This document shows, one piece after another, positions 54,401 through 58,473 of a stretch of 64,000 nt of DNA. The DNA lies in contig NC_092672.1 of NCBI RefSeq assembly GCF_964355755.1, positions 27,898,501 to 27,962,500 of the forward strand, read 5' to 3'. The DNA is from Antedon mediterranea. Lineage: Eukaryota; Echinodermata; Crinoidea; Comatulida; Antedonidae. The notes under the pieces were generated by a model that worked only from the letters and a program-made list of their open reading frames with translations, did not search any database and was not told where the DNA came from. Each line of letters begins with the position of its first letter. Within the stretch, counting starts at the first letter, position 1. Both the position numbers and the translations under genes were made by a program.

Positions 54401-57400
54401 ATTGGCCTAATAGGCTAGGGAAACAACATTCTAGATCTCCACAAGGTTAAATTGGTTTAGGCCCTCCACGCATGGCAGCCAGTAGTGCAGCTCCTACCAG
54501 ATCAGCACATCAGAAAAAAATTATACCCTACTCTTTTTCGAATAGTGTACCAATTCTTTAACATGCACTATATGCACACGGGACCAACGGCTTTACATCC
54601 CATCTGAAGGACGAGGAAATTATCGAGTAAAAAGCATCTTGCCTAATGATACAATCAGTATGGTACGGATAGGCTCAAACCCATGCTAGTCCAATATTAT
54701 CATTACACCATCACTTTACACACCTGGTTACCAGTGAAAAGACTTGGCAGAAACCAGTAGAGATCTCCTCCAGGGACTCTATAAAGCTCACGGCCAGCAA
54801 TTGACTTGCTTTGTGAGTACACTTGCACATATGCTGACATAGATGTTTGATTACCATCCTTCTCATGGATTAACTGGACACCAAATGTGTCGTCTTGAAT
54901 GTCAAATGGAATTGTAATCTGCAATAAATGTATTTAAAAAAGATAAGAGTAATGACGAACCGTGTTGTAACTATAAGTTTGTTTGAACTATGTTGAATGT
55001 TAAACCAATGTCACTAGAAGTTTGGTTGAACCATGTTGGATGTTAAACCCATGTCCCCAGAAGTTTGAGTAAACCAAGTTGAATGTTAAACCCTTGTCCC
55101 TAGAAGTTTGGTTGAACCATGTTGGATGTTAAACCCATGTCCCTAGAAGTTTGGTTGAACCATGTTGGATGTTAAACCAATGTCCCTATAAGTTTGGTTG
55201 AACCATGTTGGATGTTAAAACCATGTCACTAGAAGTTTGGTTAAACCATGTTGGATGTTAAACCCATGTCCCTAGAAGTTTGGTTGAACCATGTTGGATG
55301 TTAAACCCATGTCCCTAGAAGTTTGGTTGAACCATGTTGGATGTTAAACCCATGTCACTAGAAGTTTGGTTGAACCATGAAGGATACTAAACCCATGTCA
55401 GTACAATCAAAGGTCAAGGAATTTATTTTGGTGTGTTATAAAACCAAATATCTTACTTCCGATTCATAGTAACCACTGCTGTAGCATGTTGATGTAATTC
55501 CAAAACAGAAACAGTCAATACAATCATCAAGGATTTCAGCATTATCATTAAATGTTGGTTGCTGACAAATATCGGTTCCTCGGTCTGAAAATTCAATACA
55601 AAAATGTTTTAAATATTATATAGTTTACAATGTATCTATATAATAACCACAAACACAAAATGTGTTACTCTATTTCCTCCTAAACAACATGACTGATACT
55701 CTTGTCATTCAATGTGTGGCCAGTTTTAATTTCTTTTCAGGCTACTGTTTGTTGGAACAGAACTATTTTGAGTTAATTAATTTATAGAGTTAATCTCTTG
55801 CATAGGAAAATTTGTTTTCACTAATATATAATGACAAAATGTGAAGCCAATTTGACTATTTGTTTGCTTTGAGTTTTTTCAGGTTAATAATTTTCAATTC
55901 AATTTTTTGGTCAAAGTAGATACAATGATGATACAAATAAATGTTTAAGAATTTTTTTTTAGGGGAAAAATATATCTTTAAGAGGATGTCAGAGATCTGT
56001 AAGAAACTTACCAAGAACAATAATGATAGCATCTGGAACTGCTAAGATACTGTCTTTAACGTTTGTAGCCTCACATGTGTAGGCTCCTTGGTCTGTTTTA
56101 CGTGCATCTGTGATGGTCAGTACACCGTTGCCTTGCACGCTAGTAGTTGTGATCTAAAGAATGAAAAATATTGTAAGAAACAAATATCCCTAGAAGACAT
56201 AAACCTATGTTGTCGAGCGAGTGAGTGGCCGAGCGGTTAAGACAGTGGAACCGTAATCACGTAGCCATAACATCGGCAGGGGTTCGAGGCTCACTCACTC
56301 CATGGTTCTGGTGGTAGAACGAGTCTTCTCGGATAAGGACTATAAACCGTAGGTCCAGTGTACACAACTTTCTTGTGTGCACTTTAAAGAACCTAGTACA
56401 TCTTTCGAGACGAGTAGGGGTATACCCCGGTGTACTAGTACATCACAGCCACTGATCACCAACTGGGCCCTCTGGGAGATCAGTCTTTGACTGAAGAGGT
56501 CACCCAGTATAAAGATAAAACAAACAAACAAACAAACAAGACCTGTAAACATTGACAATAATAGGGGAGCATCAAAACATTTTGAAACTCAATAGCTGTG
56601 TGTACACGGTCTTTAAGTTAAACTGCGGTCTATCAGATTTAAACTATAGAGTAAAATTGGATCTATCTGAGTTAATTGCTATCTATCAGAGTTAAATTGC
56701 AGTATATCAGAGTTAAATTGCGGTATATCAGTGATTGAGGCAAAAACAAGATTTAATAAAATATGGTGATTGAGATGGTGAAGCGATTCCTTACCCTATA
56801 TGAATCGGGTAGACTTCCCCAATTAAGACGCCATGTAATGTGTGGGTAAGGTATTCCTTCTGCTACACAAATTAGTGTAATGGTGTCACCGACATAGTAG
56901 GTTTTCCGAGGAGTTGGAGGTTTTATGATGACCGGTGCAGCTAAAATAAAGAAAAGAACAAACTTGGTTCTTATAGTAAACACTATTTGTAATGGAGCTG
57001 TAGCTTGGTGGTTAATGTGCCAGCCTTCCAATCTCAAGGTCCATGGTTCAATCCTGACCTAGTGCCAGGGTTGTAACTCGCGACTCATTTAACTCCACTC
57101 CCTAAGCCTCAAATGATACTTAGTTTATAAGAATGATCCTGTAATTGGCGAGTTACTCGCTGTTGAATGCGCATGAAATAACAAAAAAGGGAGGACTTGA
57201 ATCATTGTCACACCTACACTAGTTATAAATTAACCTTTTAAAAAGAGCATAAGGTTTCACAGCACACATTTGGCACTGATAATCTTTCATTACAATCATA
57301 GTTTCAACTTACCGCACCCAATTTCATCCGATCGGTCAATACAGTCCATCTCATCATCGCATCTATATGCTTTTGGGATACACTCTTTTGAATTAAGACA

Positions 57401-58473
57401 CTGGTATTCTTGTGCACTGCAAGCATCGTTAGGTGAACCAGTAGCTATTGAATATACATATAATAACTTAATTGAAATAATCACTTGAGCAATGGTAAAG
57501 CTATGGTATGCAACTAAACCATAGACTACTTAGGAAAAAAACATATGCTGGCGTAATCCGACCAAACAATGCAATAACCTAGACCAATAATGCAACATAT
57601 TAAGTAAATATTCTGGGATAGAGGCCCTATATATATGAATATATTCACAGTGTGGGGACAGAAATTCATGCGAGCATTTTTGGTTTTACAATATTATTAA
57701 TCTCATCATTTTAGTCATTTCAATAGAATTACGAATTTTAATTTACGTACGACAATTTATTTCATCAGAGCCATCCGTGCAATCGGTGTCTCCATCACAT
57801 CGCCAAATCTTCAATGCACAGAAGCCGTTATTGCACTGAAACTCATTGGGTTCGCATCTGTCACCACCTTAGAGGAATTAAAAATCATTTTAGTATTACT
57901 AATCCTAAGCATGTTTTCCATTTAAAGCGCATTCATTCGCACAAATCCAATGATAAAAGAACGCTACCCTGTCCACTATTATAGATGTGATTTTGATTTT
58001 CATTTCCATTGCGTGTCTGCTGCGATTTTTTCTTTGCAGTAGCAACTATTACTATTCCAATTTCACTTAAGTGAAAACTCAAGAAACCAAAATTAATCTC
58101 CAAAAGGGATTTGGAAGATGGAAACATAAATATGCATGTGTATAAGATGACACTTTTGATTTGTGTAAACATAAATGCCTAGTAGCAAAAACATATTTTA
58201 AATTCTTACACCATCCATCCTAATTTCAACACAGTCTCAATCAAAGAAGATTGGCTATTTTTTTTCACTACCTTAACTTTTGAAAACCCACCCTAGAATT
58301 CTGTCTAACATTACCTCCACAACCAATTTCATCAGAGTTATCTGCGCAATCTGTATCCCCGTCACAAACAAAACTTCTCTGTATACATTGTCCATTGTTA
58401 CAAGTGGCCTGCCCTTCACGACATGGAAAAATTGGTGGCTGAATGGTAGTTGACGGGGGCAATGTTGTTATTA
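5476..58473 (-). CDS. HSPG2: Perlecan core protein, 5'-partial, about 70 exons
   Basis: Basement-membrane heparan sulfate proteoglycan core protein, secreted and cross-linking laminin, nidogen, collagen IV and cell-surface receptors. Seen: LDLa x3, Ig, three laminin-IV modules with split LE repeats, twelve Ig modules, then LG1-EGF-EGF-LG2-EGF-EGF-LG3 and a TAA stop at 5476-5478. This order is unique to perlecan; agrin and laminin alpha chains lack the LDLa/laminin-IV/Ig combination. Exons were placed by GT-AG sites and phase, and total about 9,950 nt (about 3,317 residues). Every junction is phase-compatible except LG3 (8412 to 6328). Vertebrate perlecan is about 4,400 residues with SEA/domain I and more Ig modules; here domain I must lie upstream of the window. 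Boundaries were derived by eye and could be off by a base or use alternative sites. Identity is very secure; exon completeness is less so. Confidence 0.95.
6928..7761. repeat. 834-bp direct repeat, copy 2
   Basis: Second copy, lying in the LG3 intron between exons 8412-8487 and 6135-6328, where a coding piece appears to be missing. Here the block runs on into the complete inverted-repeat element 7728-8222. It also extends left with related sequence to about 6770. Confidence 0.9.
7728..8222. mobile_element. Terminal-inverted-repeat element (about 495 bp)
   Basis: The left end GCAACCTTACGAATACG, with GATACGTCACACA after it, is mirrored at 8165-8213 in reverse complement. The arms are about 50 bp with a few mismatches, and GGGAG(G)TTTT lies outside them. 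No transposase. A non-autonomous DNA element. A short internal portion (AAATATGAAA...GGGATCAACTC type) recurs in degraded form near 10930 and 39175. Confidence 0.7.
8510..8690 (+). mobile_element. tRNA-derived SINE remnant
   Basis: GTTCAAGTCCAAC resembles a pol III B box. It is followed by GCAAGGCACTTTACTTGC and CACTCAGGTGTACAAA. The same 3' module recurs at 24435-24560 and 37795-37905, showing a dispersed family. Confidence 0.55.
9166..10084. repeat. 17-bp satellite array, about 54 units
   Basis: Unit GCATGCGTCTCATTGCA. The core (about 9340-9620) is nearly perfect. The left edge carries CACGCG variants, and the right half is dominated by ATGTGTCACATTGCAGC variants, so unit types are segregated along the array. 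It lies in the intron between EGF4 and LG3. Because 17 is not a multiple of 3, the peptide repeats every 51 bp, and all three forward frames stay open for 165-190 codons. This is repeat-driven, not a gene. Confidence 0.95.
10286..11144 (-). CDS. HSPG2: Perlecan domain V: EGF3 and EGF4
   Basis: Exon 10976-11144 ends LG2 ([20 protein letters not shown]) and encodes EGF3 ([21 protein letters not shown]). Exon 10286-10417 encodes EGF4 ([12 protein letters not shown] to [13 protein letters not shown]). They are bounded by phase-1 introns. The intron after EGF4 contains the large 17-bp satellite. Confidence 0.92.
10800..10965. repeat. Degraded relatives of the 7728-8222 element
   Basis: Two GAAACCTCCC words (about 10820 and 10912), the second followed by ACAAATATGAAAAAGGGATA and GCTCAGAAGTTT, resemble the interior of 7728-8222. 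A short match also lies at 39170-39215. Old fragments, immediately beside the EGF3 exon donor. Confidence 0.45.
11167..11309. mobile_element. Small MITE, family A
   Basis: About 140 bp with inverted ends TTAAGCTCTGTCTACACTAT and its reverse complement. The interior contains CATATATGGACA and ATATTTGGGCACATCAC. Related copies lie at 47594-47737, 50739-50887 and 51100-51202, all in introns. Confidence 0.8.
11720..12521 (-). CDS. HSPG2: Perlecan domain V: laminin G module LG2
   Basis: Exons 12297-12521 and 11720-11964, with the last strand entering 10976-11144. Recognisable strands: [73 protein letters not shown] and SSFKGCLSE. Length and strand order are normal, and the exons join in phase 1 and then phase 0. 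The 2.6-kb intron upstream (12522-15153) shows no element I recognise. Confidence 0.92.
12522..15153. other. Long intron, no recognised element
   Basis: Intron between LG2 and the Ser-Gly spacer exon. AT-rich unique-looking sequence. No repeat of the families above and no coding-like frame was seen. Confidence 0.5.
15154..15495 (-). CDS. HSPG2: Symmetric spacer exon, Ser/Thr-rich with SGSGSG
   Basis: A 342-nt exon, phase 1 on both sides, between EGF2 (16381) and LG2 (12521). It is open for 114 codons and rich in Ser, Thr, Asp and Glu (starts [15 protein letters not shown]). Near its end is [18 protein letters not shown]: three consecutive Ser-Gly dipeptides with acidic flanks, a strong glycosaminoglycan attachment context, then an acidic Tyr run that resembles a tyrosine sulfation site. 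No Cys, no recognised domain. The donor GTATAA is weak and the pyrimidine tract moderate. Skipping keeps frame, joining EGF2 directly to LG2. The modification sites and alternative splicing are inferred from sequence alone. Confidence 0.75.
15496..16380. other. Intron upstream of the spacer exon
   Basis: Between EGF2 and the spacer exon. AT-rich, nothing recognised. Any alternative exon or splicing control for the spacer would be in this intron or the next one. Confidence 0.4.
16381..16886 (-). CDS. HSPG2: Perlecan domain V: LG1 tail, EGF1 and EGF2
   Basis: Exon 16668-16886 starts with the LG1-closing [15 protein letters not shown] and continues into EGF1 ([12 protein letters not shown] to [13 protein letters not shown]). 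Exon 16381-16476 encodes a second EGF ([24 protein letters not shown]). Both are bounded by phase-1 introns. Two EGF modules between LG1 and LG2 is the standard arrangement of endorepellin. Confidence 0.92.
17354..18509 (-). CDS. HSPG2: Perlecan domain V: laminin G module LG1
   Basis: Exons 18396-18509 and 17354-17686 (its Cys-containing tail is in 16668-16886). The sequence runs from [14 protein letters not shown] through [43 protein letters not shown] and LYLGGVPNF, the standard order of laminin G beta strands. All introns are phase 1. Domain V (endorepellin) binds integrin and dystroglycan in vertebrates. This complete LG is the template used here to recognise what is absent from LG3. Confidence 0.93.
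19022..21835 (-). CDS. HSPG2: Perlecan domain IV: Ig modules 9-12
   Basis: Ig9 = 21720-21835 + 21015-21165; Ig10 = 20416-20581 + 20111-20208; Ig11 = 19424-19690; Ig12 = 19022-19282. Signatures: [30 protein letters not shown] and [10 protein letters not shown]. Ig10 is split by a phase-2 intron with donor GTGAGT, the only phase-2 junction in the array. Ig12 ends in a Tyr-Val-Gly-Gly linker that passes into LG1 across a phase-1 intron. Twelve domain IV Ig modules is fewer than the human protein (21) and close to mouse (14). Confidence 0.93.
22289..25797 (-). CDS. HSPG2: Perlecan domain IV: Ig modules 5-8
   Basis: Ig5 = 25625-25797 + 24874-24991; Ig6 = 24615-24769 + 24188-24305; Ig7 = 23495-23791 (single exon); Ig8 = 23123-23218 + 22289-22474. 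Signatures seen: [30 protein letters not shown] and [10 protein letters not shown], with core Trp in TIQWEK, EVEWSY, SIHWMK and TVMWRR. Ig8 is split early, after its first Cys, at a phase-1 intron. That is a different place from the phase-0 split of Ig5 and Ig6, so its intron was gained or moved independently. Ig7 is slightly long because of an insert around TRMANEAG. Confidence 0.93.
22925..23080. repeat. Degenerate CAGATTGAGTTCTGTA repeat
   Basis: Five to six copies of CAGATTGAGTTCTGTAGC-like units with 28-40 bp spacing, immediately beside Ig8 exon 23123-23218. Confidence 0.65.
23850..23948. repeat. 48-bp tandem repeat, two units plus
   Basis: CAGTCTGGCCGAGTCTCCAA then AGACTGTTTTATAATTTAA, repeated with one base changed, followed by the start of a third unit. 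Confidence 0.8.
24435..24560 (+). mobile_element. SINE 3' module
   Basis: CTAAGGTGTACGAATGGCTA and CCTGGTTAGGTCAAAGTACC match the 3' module seen at 8510-8690 and 37795-37905. It lies between the two Ig5 and Ig6 halves, just upstream in + coordinates of exon 24615-24769 (the intron within Ig6). Confidence 0.45.
26606..31170 (-). CDS. HSPG2: Perlecan domain IV: Ig modules 1-4
   Basis: Ig1 = 30998-31170 + 28931-29027; Ig2 = 28677-28768 + 27988-28165; Ig3 = 27128-27397; Ig4 = 26606-26878. Each has the B-strand Cys, core Trp and the D-x-G-x-Y-x-C signature ([40 protein letters not shown]). Modules are bounded by phase-1 introns. Ig1 and Ig2 are each interrupted by a phase-0 intron, whereas Ig3 and Ig4 are single exons. 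The 2-kb intron within Ig1 is full of repeats, one ending about 10 bp from the donor of the first Ig1 exon. The array forms the elongated rod that binds nidogen and fibronectin in vertebrates. Confidence 0.93.
28338..28498. repeat. Tandem duplication of about 76 bp
   Basis: Two units beginning TTTAGTTTATCA and ending GCATCACAAAC / GTATCACAAAC, differing at a handful of bases. Intron within the Ig2 region. Confidence 0.75.
29275..30010. mobile_element. Interspersed element, family C
   Basis: Opens with the hairpin TTATCCGCCTCAAGCGGATAA, then a T-rich run, then AAGTTACGCGCG-type words and unusually CpG-rich stretches compared with its surroundings. A diverged copy occupies 35640-36060 (shared order: TTCTTTCTTTC, ACTTTGT, CATAGATTAAAAAC, AAATGGCGTATTTCAC, AAGTTACGAGCGC). 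In the Ig1 intron. Confidence 0.65.
30350..30440 (+). mobile_element. tRNA-like SINE head
   Basis: GGGTTCGAATCCAATCACGGG is split here as GGGTTCGAATCC plus AATCACGGG and matches a pol III B box. A tRNA-like 5' half is present but not well paired. Probably a SINE relic. Confidence 0.45.
30740..30987 (+). mobile_element. SINE ending beside an Ig exon
   Basis: Contains GGGGTTCAATTAGACC (B-box-like) and the tail GCGCTTTATAAATCCAGGAT followed by an ATT-rich end. The same tail occurs reversed at about 38105-38165. The element ends about 10 bp from the donor of Ig1 exon 30998-31170. Confidence 0.55.
31610..31765. mobile_element. Repeat family D with hammerhead-like core
   Basis: Shares CAAATTACTGA, ATCAGTGGCTGGATCTCAAT and AGCTTTCGGGCAACACTAGC with 63020-63185. 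Weaker relatives lie at 32385-32500 and 38785-38880. On the minus strand it carries CTGATGA and GAAA separated by 16 bases. It is followed by an AT dinucleotide run (about 31766-31802). Confidence 0.65.
31908..32917 (-). CDS. HSPG2: Perlecan domain III: final LE repeats
   Basis: Exons 32804-32917 ([18 protein letters not shown]), 32568-32683 ([20 protein letters not shown]), 32229-32315 ([14 protein letters not shown]) and 31908-31969 ([16 protein letters not shown]). They parallel the two earlier LE blocks but lack the final small exons, as expected where domain III gives way to the Ig array. The donor after 32229 is the weaker GTCAGA, chosen because it keeps phase 2 into the next exon. Confidence 0.9.
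33287..37612 (-). CDS. HSPG2: Perlecan domain III: laminin-IV module 3
   Basis: Exons 37472-37612 (LE half, [13 protein letters not shown]), 36906-37094 (ending [15 protein letters not shown]), 36515-36613 ([14 protein letters not shown]), 36109-36192, 35413-35560 ([20 protein letters not shown]) and 33287-33369 (second LE half, [13 protein letters not shown]). Three laminin-IV modules is the number in mammalian perlecan. Unlike modules 1 and 2, there is no intron before the final beta strand, which is read through within 35413-35560. The 2-kb intron between the last two exons is packed with mobile-element remnants. Confidence 0.93.
33525..34900 (-). mobile_element. Helitron-like non-autonomous remnants
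   Basis: At 33530-33572 the sequence GATGGTACGC...GCGTACCATC forms a strong hairpin. On the minus strand it is followed by CTAG|T, the usual Helitron 3' end. Further in, two related blocks (about 34075-34160 and 34765-34860, each with AATCGTCAATAA and AATTAGTA) show an internal duplication. No coding region. Boundaries are uncertain. Confidence 0.5.
35640..36060. mobile_element. Interspersed element, family C, diverged copy
   Basis: Diverged relative of 29275-30010, with the same block order and many substitutions. It lies between two exons of laminin-IV 3 and ends about 50 bp from exon 36109-36192. Confidence 0.55.
37795..37905 (+). mobile_element. SINE 3' module
   Basis: GGCAAGACACTTTACATG and CACCCAGGTGTATAAATG, then TACCTAGTAGGGTCAAAC: the same module as 8510-8690. 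The reversed tail of another SINE lies nearby at 38105-38165. Confidence 0.5.
38346..41351 (-). CDS. HSPG2: Perlecan domain III: LE repeats after laminin-IV 2
   Basis: Exons 41238-41351 ([20 protein letters not shown]), 40385-40482 ([20 protein letters not shown]), 39526-39615 ([15 protein letters not shown]), 38949-38995 and 38346-38440. The Cys spacing is laminin-type EGF. The exon order and sizes (114/98/90/47/95) parallel the other two LE blocks. The 47-nt exon encodes [13 protein letters not shown] and is the shortest in the gene. All junctions keep frame (phases 0, 2, 2, 1, 0). Confidence 0.9.
41020..41190 (-). mobile_element. Degraded SINE of the 56221 family
   Basis: AGTCCTTATTCGAGAAGGCT and ACAACCAGAACTATGGTGG match the reversed body with many changes. 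It ends about 50 bp from LE exon 41238-41351. Confidence 0.5.
41645..42308 (+). mobile_element. About 665-bp element, family B, forward copy
   Basis: Begins ACCTCCGCCAAGGAGGT (itself a hairpin) and ends with the hairpin CACTCTCGGAGTG followed by CTAG|T. No coding capacity. A second copy lies inverted at 52253-52919 and a fragment at about 2828-2900. The terminal hairpin plus CTAG is Helitron-like, but no matching 5' TC end was identified, so the class is open. Confidence 0.75.
42532..48324 (-). CDS. HSPG2: Perlecan domain III: laminin-IV module 2
   Basis: Exons 48184-48324 (first LE half, [13 protein letters not shown]), 47387-47572 (ending [15 protein letters not shown]), 47002-47094 ([14 protein letters not shown]), 46287-46370, 45778-45896 ([18 protein letters not shown]), the cassette 44299-44376, and 42532-42643 ([10 protein letters not shown] then [13 protein letters not shown]). 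The exon pattern matches modules 1 and 3. The difference is an additional 78-nt exon at the phase-2 intron near the end of the beta-sandwich. The module is complete with or without that exon. Intron space holds a MITE (47594-47737), a 20-bp-arm hairpin (47756-47822) and a GAT-rich minisatellite (45213-45560). Confidence 0.93.
42644..44298. other. Intron downstream of the cassette exon
   Basis: Apart from the MITE 44076-44212 and a CATA microsatellite at about 43690-43708, no element or coding frame was recognised. Confidence 0.4.
44076..44212. mobile_element. Small MITE with GGTTCCCAATAGGGCA ends
   Basis: Left CTTGGTTCCCAATAGGGCA and right TGCCCTATTGTGAACCA are imperfect inverted ends about 137 bp apart. 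No coding region. It lies about 90 bp from the Ser-Gly cassette exon 44299-44376, on the downstream intron side. A related word is at about 2490. Confidence 0.55.
44299..44376 (-). CDS. HSPG2: Symmetric 78-nt exon with acidic Ser-Gly motif
   Basis: Twenty-six codons between exons 45778-45896 and 42532-42643 of laminin-IV 2. The peptide contains DASGEGSG followed by VDDEDDAG: two Ser-Gly dipeptides close to acidic residues, which is the known context for xylosyltransferase and glycosaminoglycan attachment. The acceptor has a long pyrimidine tract ending in CAG. The donor is GTAGGT. Both flanking introns are phase 2, so inclusion and skipping both keep frame. The equivalent position in modules 1 and 3 has no insertion. 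The coding reading rests on frame, splice sites and composition; alternative use is inference. Confidence 0.7.
44600..44755 (-). mobile_element. SINE copy of the 56221 family
   Basis: Reverse-oriented body: TTTATAGTCCTTATCCGAGA and CACCAGAACTATGAGCGAGT. It lies just upstream (in transcript sense) of the Ser-Gly cassette exon. Confidence 0.65.
45213..45560. repeat. GAT-rich composite minisatellite
   Basis: (GAT)n runs alternate with AGTGAAAAGATAAAGTT in variable numbers. On the opposite strand this gives a spurious His- and Ser-rich frame. Intron of laminin-IV 2. Confidence 0.9.
46105..46260. repeat. GTGGCGTAAC/GGGGCCCC-type dispersed repeat
   Basis: CCCAGTGGTGTAAGACAGGA and AAAGGCCCCTGGTTTAGC. 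Related stretches lie at 38520-38660 (CAGTGGCGTATTGGCTAAAC, CAAGGGGCCCC) and 49195-49290 (GGAGTAACGGC, AGGGCCCCGGAGC). Non-coding; class not recognised. Confidence 0.45.
47594..47737. mobile_element. Small MITE, family A
   Basis: Same ends and interior as 11167-11309 (TTAAGCTC at left, GACAGAGCTTAA at right, TATATATGGGCAC inside). Lies in the intron after the first exon of laminin-IV 2. Confidence 0.8.
47756..47822. repeat. Perfect hairpin with 20-bp arms
   Basis: TGAAATACCCAGAAACCCCT at 47756 is exactly mirrored at 47803-47822. The 27-base loop includes CTAGATATCTAG, itself a palindrome. It directly follows the family A MITE 47594-47737. Confidence 0.85.
48962..51402 (-). CDS. HSPG2: Perlecan domain III: LE repeats after laminin-IV 1
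   Basis: Exons 51280-51402, 50399-50520, 50166-50252, 49722-49780 and 48962-49023 encode laminin-type EGF repeats, each with eight Cys when complete (for example [45 protein letters not shown]). The last two small exons (59 and 62 nt) build the Cys-poor linker that precedes the next split LE. LE rods space the globular laminin-IV modules. The donor of the exon 51280-51402 lies inside a long inverted repeat, described separately. For the exon ending at 48962 the donor GTAGGA was chosen over an upstream GTAAGG, because the latter would create a stop at the junction. Confidence 0.9.
50739..50887. mobile_element. Small MITE, family A, within an inverted repeat
   Basis: Complete copy with an internal duplication of GCCCAAATATGGTAGTGATAT. 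Its left end is part of the larger inverted repeat 50656-50765/51175-51284. Confidence 0.8.
51100..51202. mobile_element. Truncated MITE, family A
   Basis: Right part of the family, ending GATAGTGTAGACAGAGCTTA. The left end is not recognisable. It faces the copy at 50739-50887 across the large inverted repeat. Confidence 0.65.
51938..55584 (-). CDS. HSPG2: Perlecan domain III: laminin-IV module 1
   Basis: Exons 55457-55584, 54724-54918, 54112-54210, 53699-53782, 53175-53326 and 51938-52049. The first exon gives the first half of a split LE repeat ([15 protein letters not shown]). The middle exons give the laminin-IV (laminin B) beta-sandwich, with the recognisable [28 protein letters not shown] and [11 protein letters not shown] stretches. 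The last exon gives the second LE half ([13 protein letters not shown]). Exon lengths 195/99/84 recur almost exactly in modules 2 and 3, so the three arose by duplication with introns retained. A 43-bp minisatellite (54972-55404) fills the intron after the first exon. An inverted-repeat element (52253-52919) lies between the last two exons. Confidence 0.93.
52253..52919 (-). mobile_element. About 665-bp element, family B, inverted copy
   Basis: Reverse complement of 41645-42308 over nearly its whole length, with scattered substitutions, starting AAACTAGAAAGACACTCCGA and ending CTCCTTGGCGGAGGT. It lies in the intron between the last two exons of laminin-IV 1. Confidence 0.75.
54972..55404. repeat. 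43-bp minisatellite, about 10 units
   Basis: Unit contains GTTTGGTTGAACCATGTTGG and ATGTTAAACCCATGTCCCTA. Central units are nearly identical; the first, third and last are diverged. It occupies the intron between the first two exons of laminin-IV 1 and ends about 50 bp from exon 55457-55584. Confidence 0.92.
56012..56940 (-). CDS. HSPG2: Perlecan domain II Ig module (two exons)
   Basis: Exons 56795-56940 and 56012-56153 form one I-set Ig module, split by a phase-0 intron. The first exon carries the B-strand Cys (TLICVAEG) and the core Trp (HITWRLN). The second carries the F-strand motif [11 protein letters not shown]. This is the single Ig that separates the LDLa array from domain III in all perlecans. 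A tRNA-derived SINE (56221-56540) sits in the intron between the halves, and another (57000-57180) in the intron upstream. Confidence 0.9.
56221..56545 (+). mobile_element. tRNA-Leu/Ser-derived SINE
   Basis: tRNA-like head 56221-56298: A box TGGCCGAGCGGTTAAGA, B box GGGGTTCGAGGC, and a perfect 7-bp acceptor stem GTGAGTG/CACTCAC. A body follows (GGTTCTGGTGGTAGAACGAG, TCTTCTCGGATAAGGACT) and the end is a run of AAAC. The T stem does not pair and a body follows, so this is a SINE and not a tRNA gene. Body matches occur reversed at 44600-44755 and degraded at 41020-41190. Confidence 0.8.
57000..57190 (+). mobile_element. tRNA-derived SINE, second family
   Basis: Head with A box TAGCTTGGTGGTTAATG and B box GGTTCAATCCTGA, then a body containing AACTCGCGACTCATTTAACT. 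A reversed head recurs at about 62105-62157. Confidence 0.7.
57313..58473 (-). CDS. HSPG2: Perlecan domain II: three LDLa exons
   Basis: Exons 58315-58473, 57751-57867 and 57313-57444, each one LDL-receptor class A module flanked by phase-1 introns, so modules can be added or lost in frame. The first begins with a Thr/Pro linker ([12 protein letters not shown]), then six Cys ending [16 protein letters not shown]. The second ends [16 protein letters not shown] and the third [16 protein letters not shown]. The D-x-S-D-E Ca2+-binding signature is intact in all three. Vertebrate perlecan has four such modules, so another may lie upstream. The modules bind lipoproteins in the vertebrate protein; that role here is inferred. 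Confidence 0.93.

Noticed and set aside
56221-56298. Functional tRNA-Leu or tRNA-Ser gene
   Set aside because: The acceptor stem and pol III boxes are good, but the T stem does not pair and a SINE body with related copies follows.
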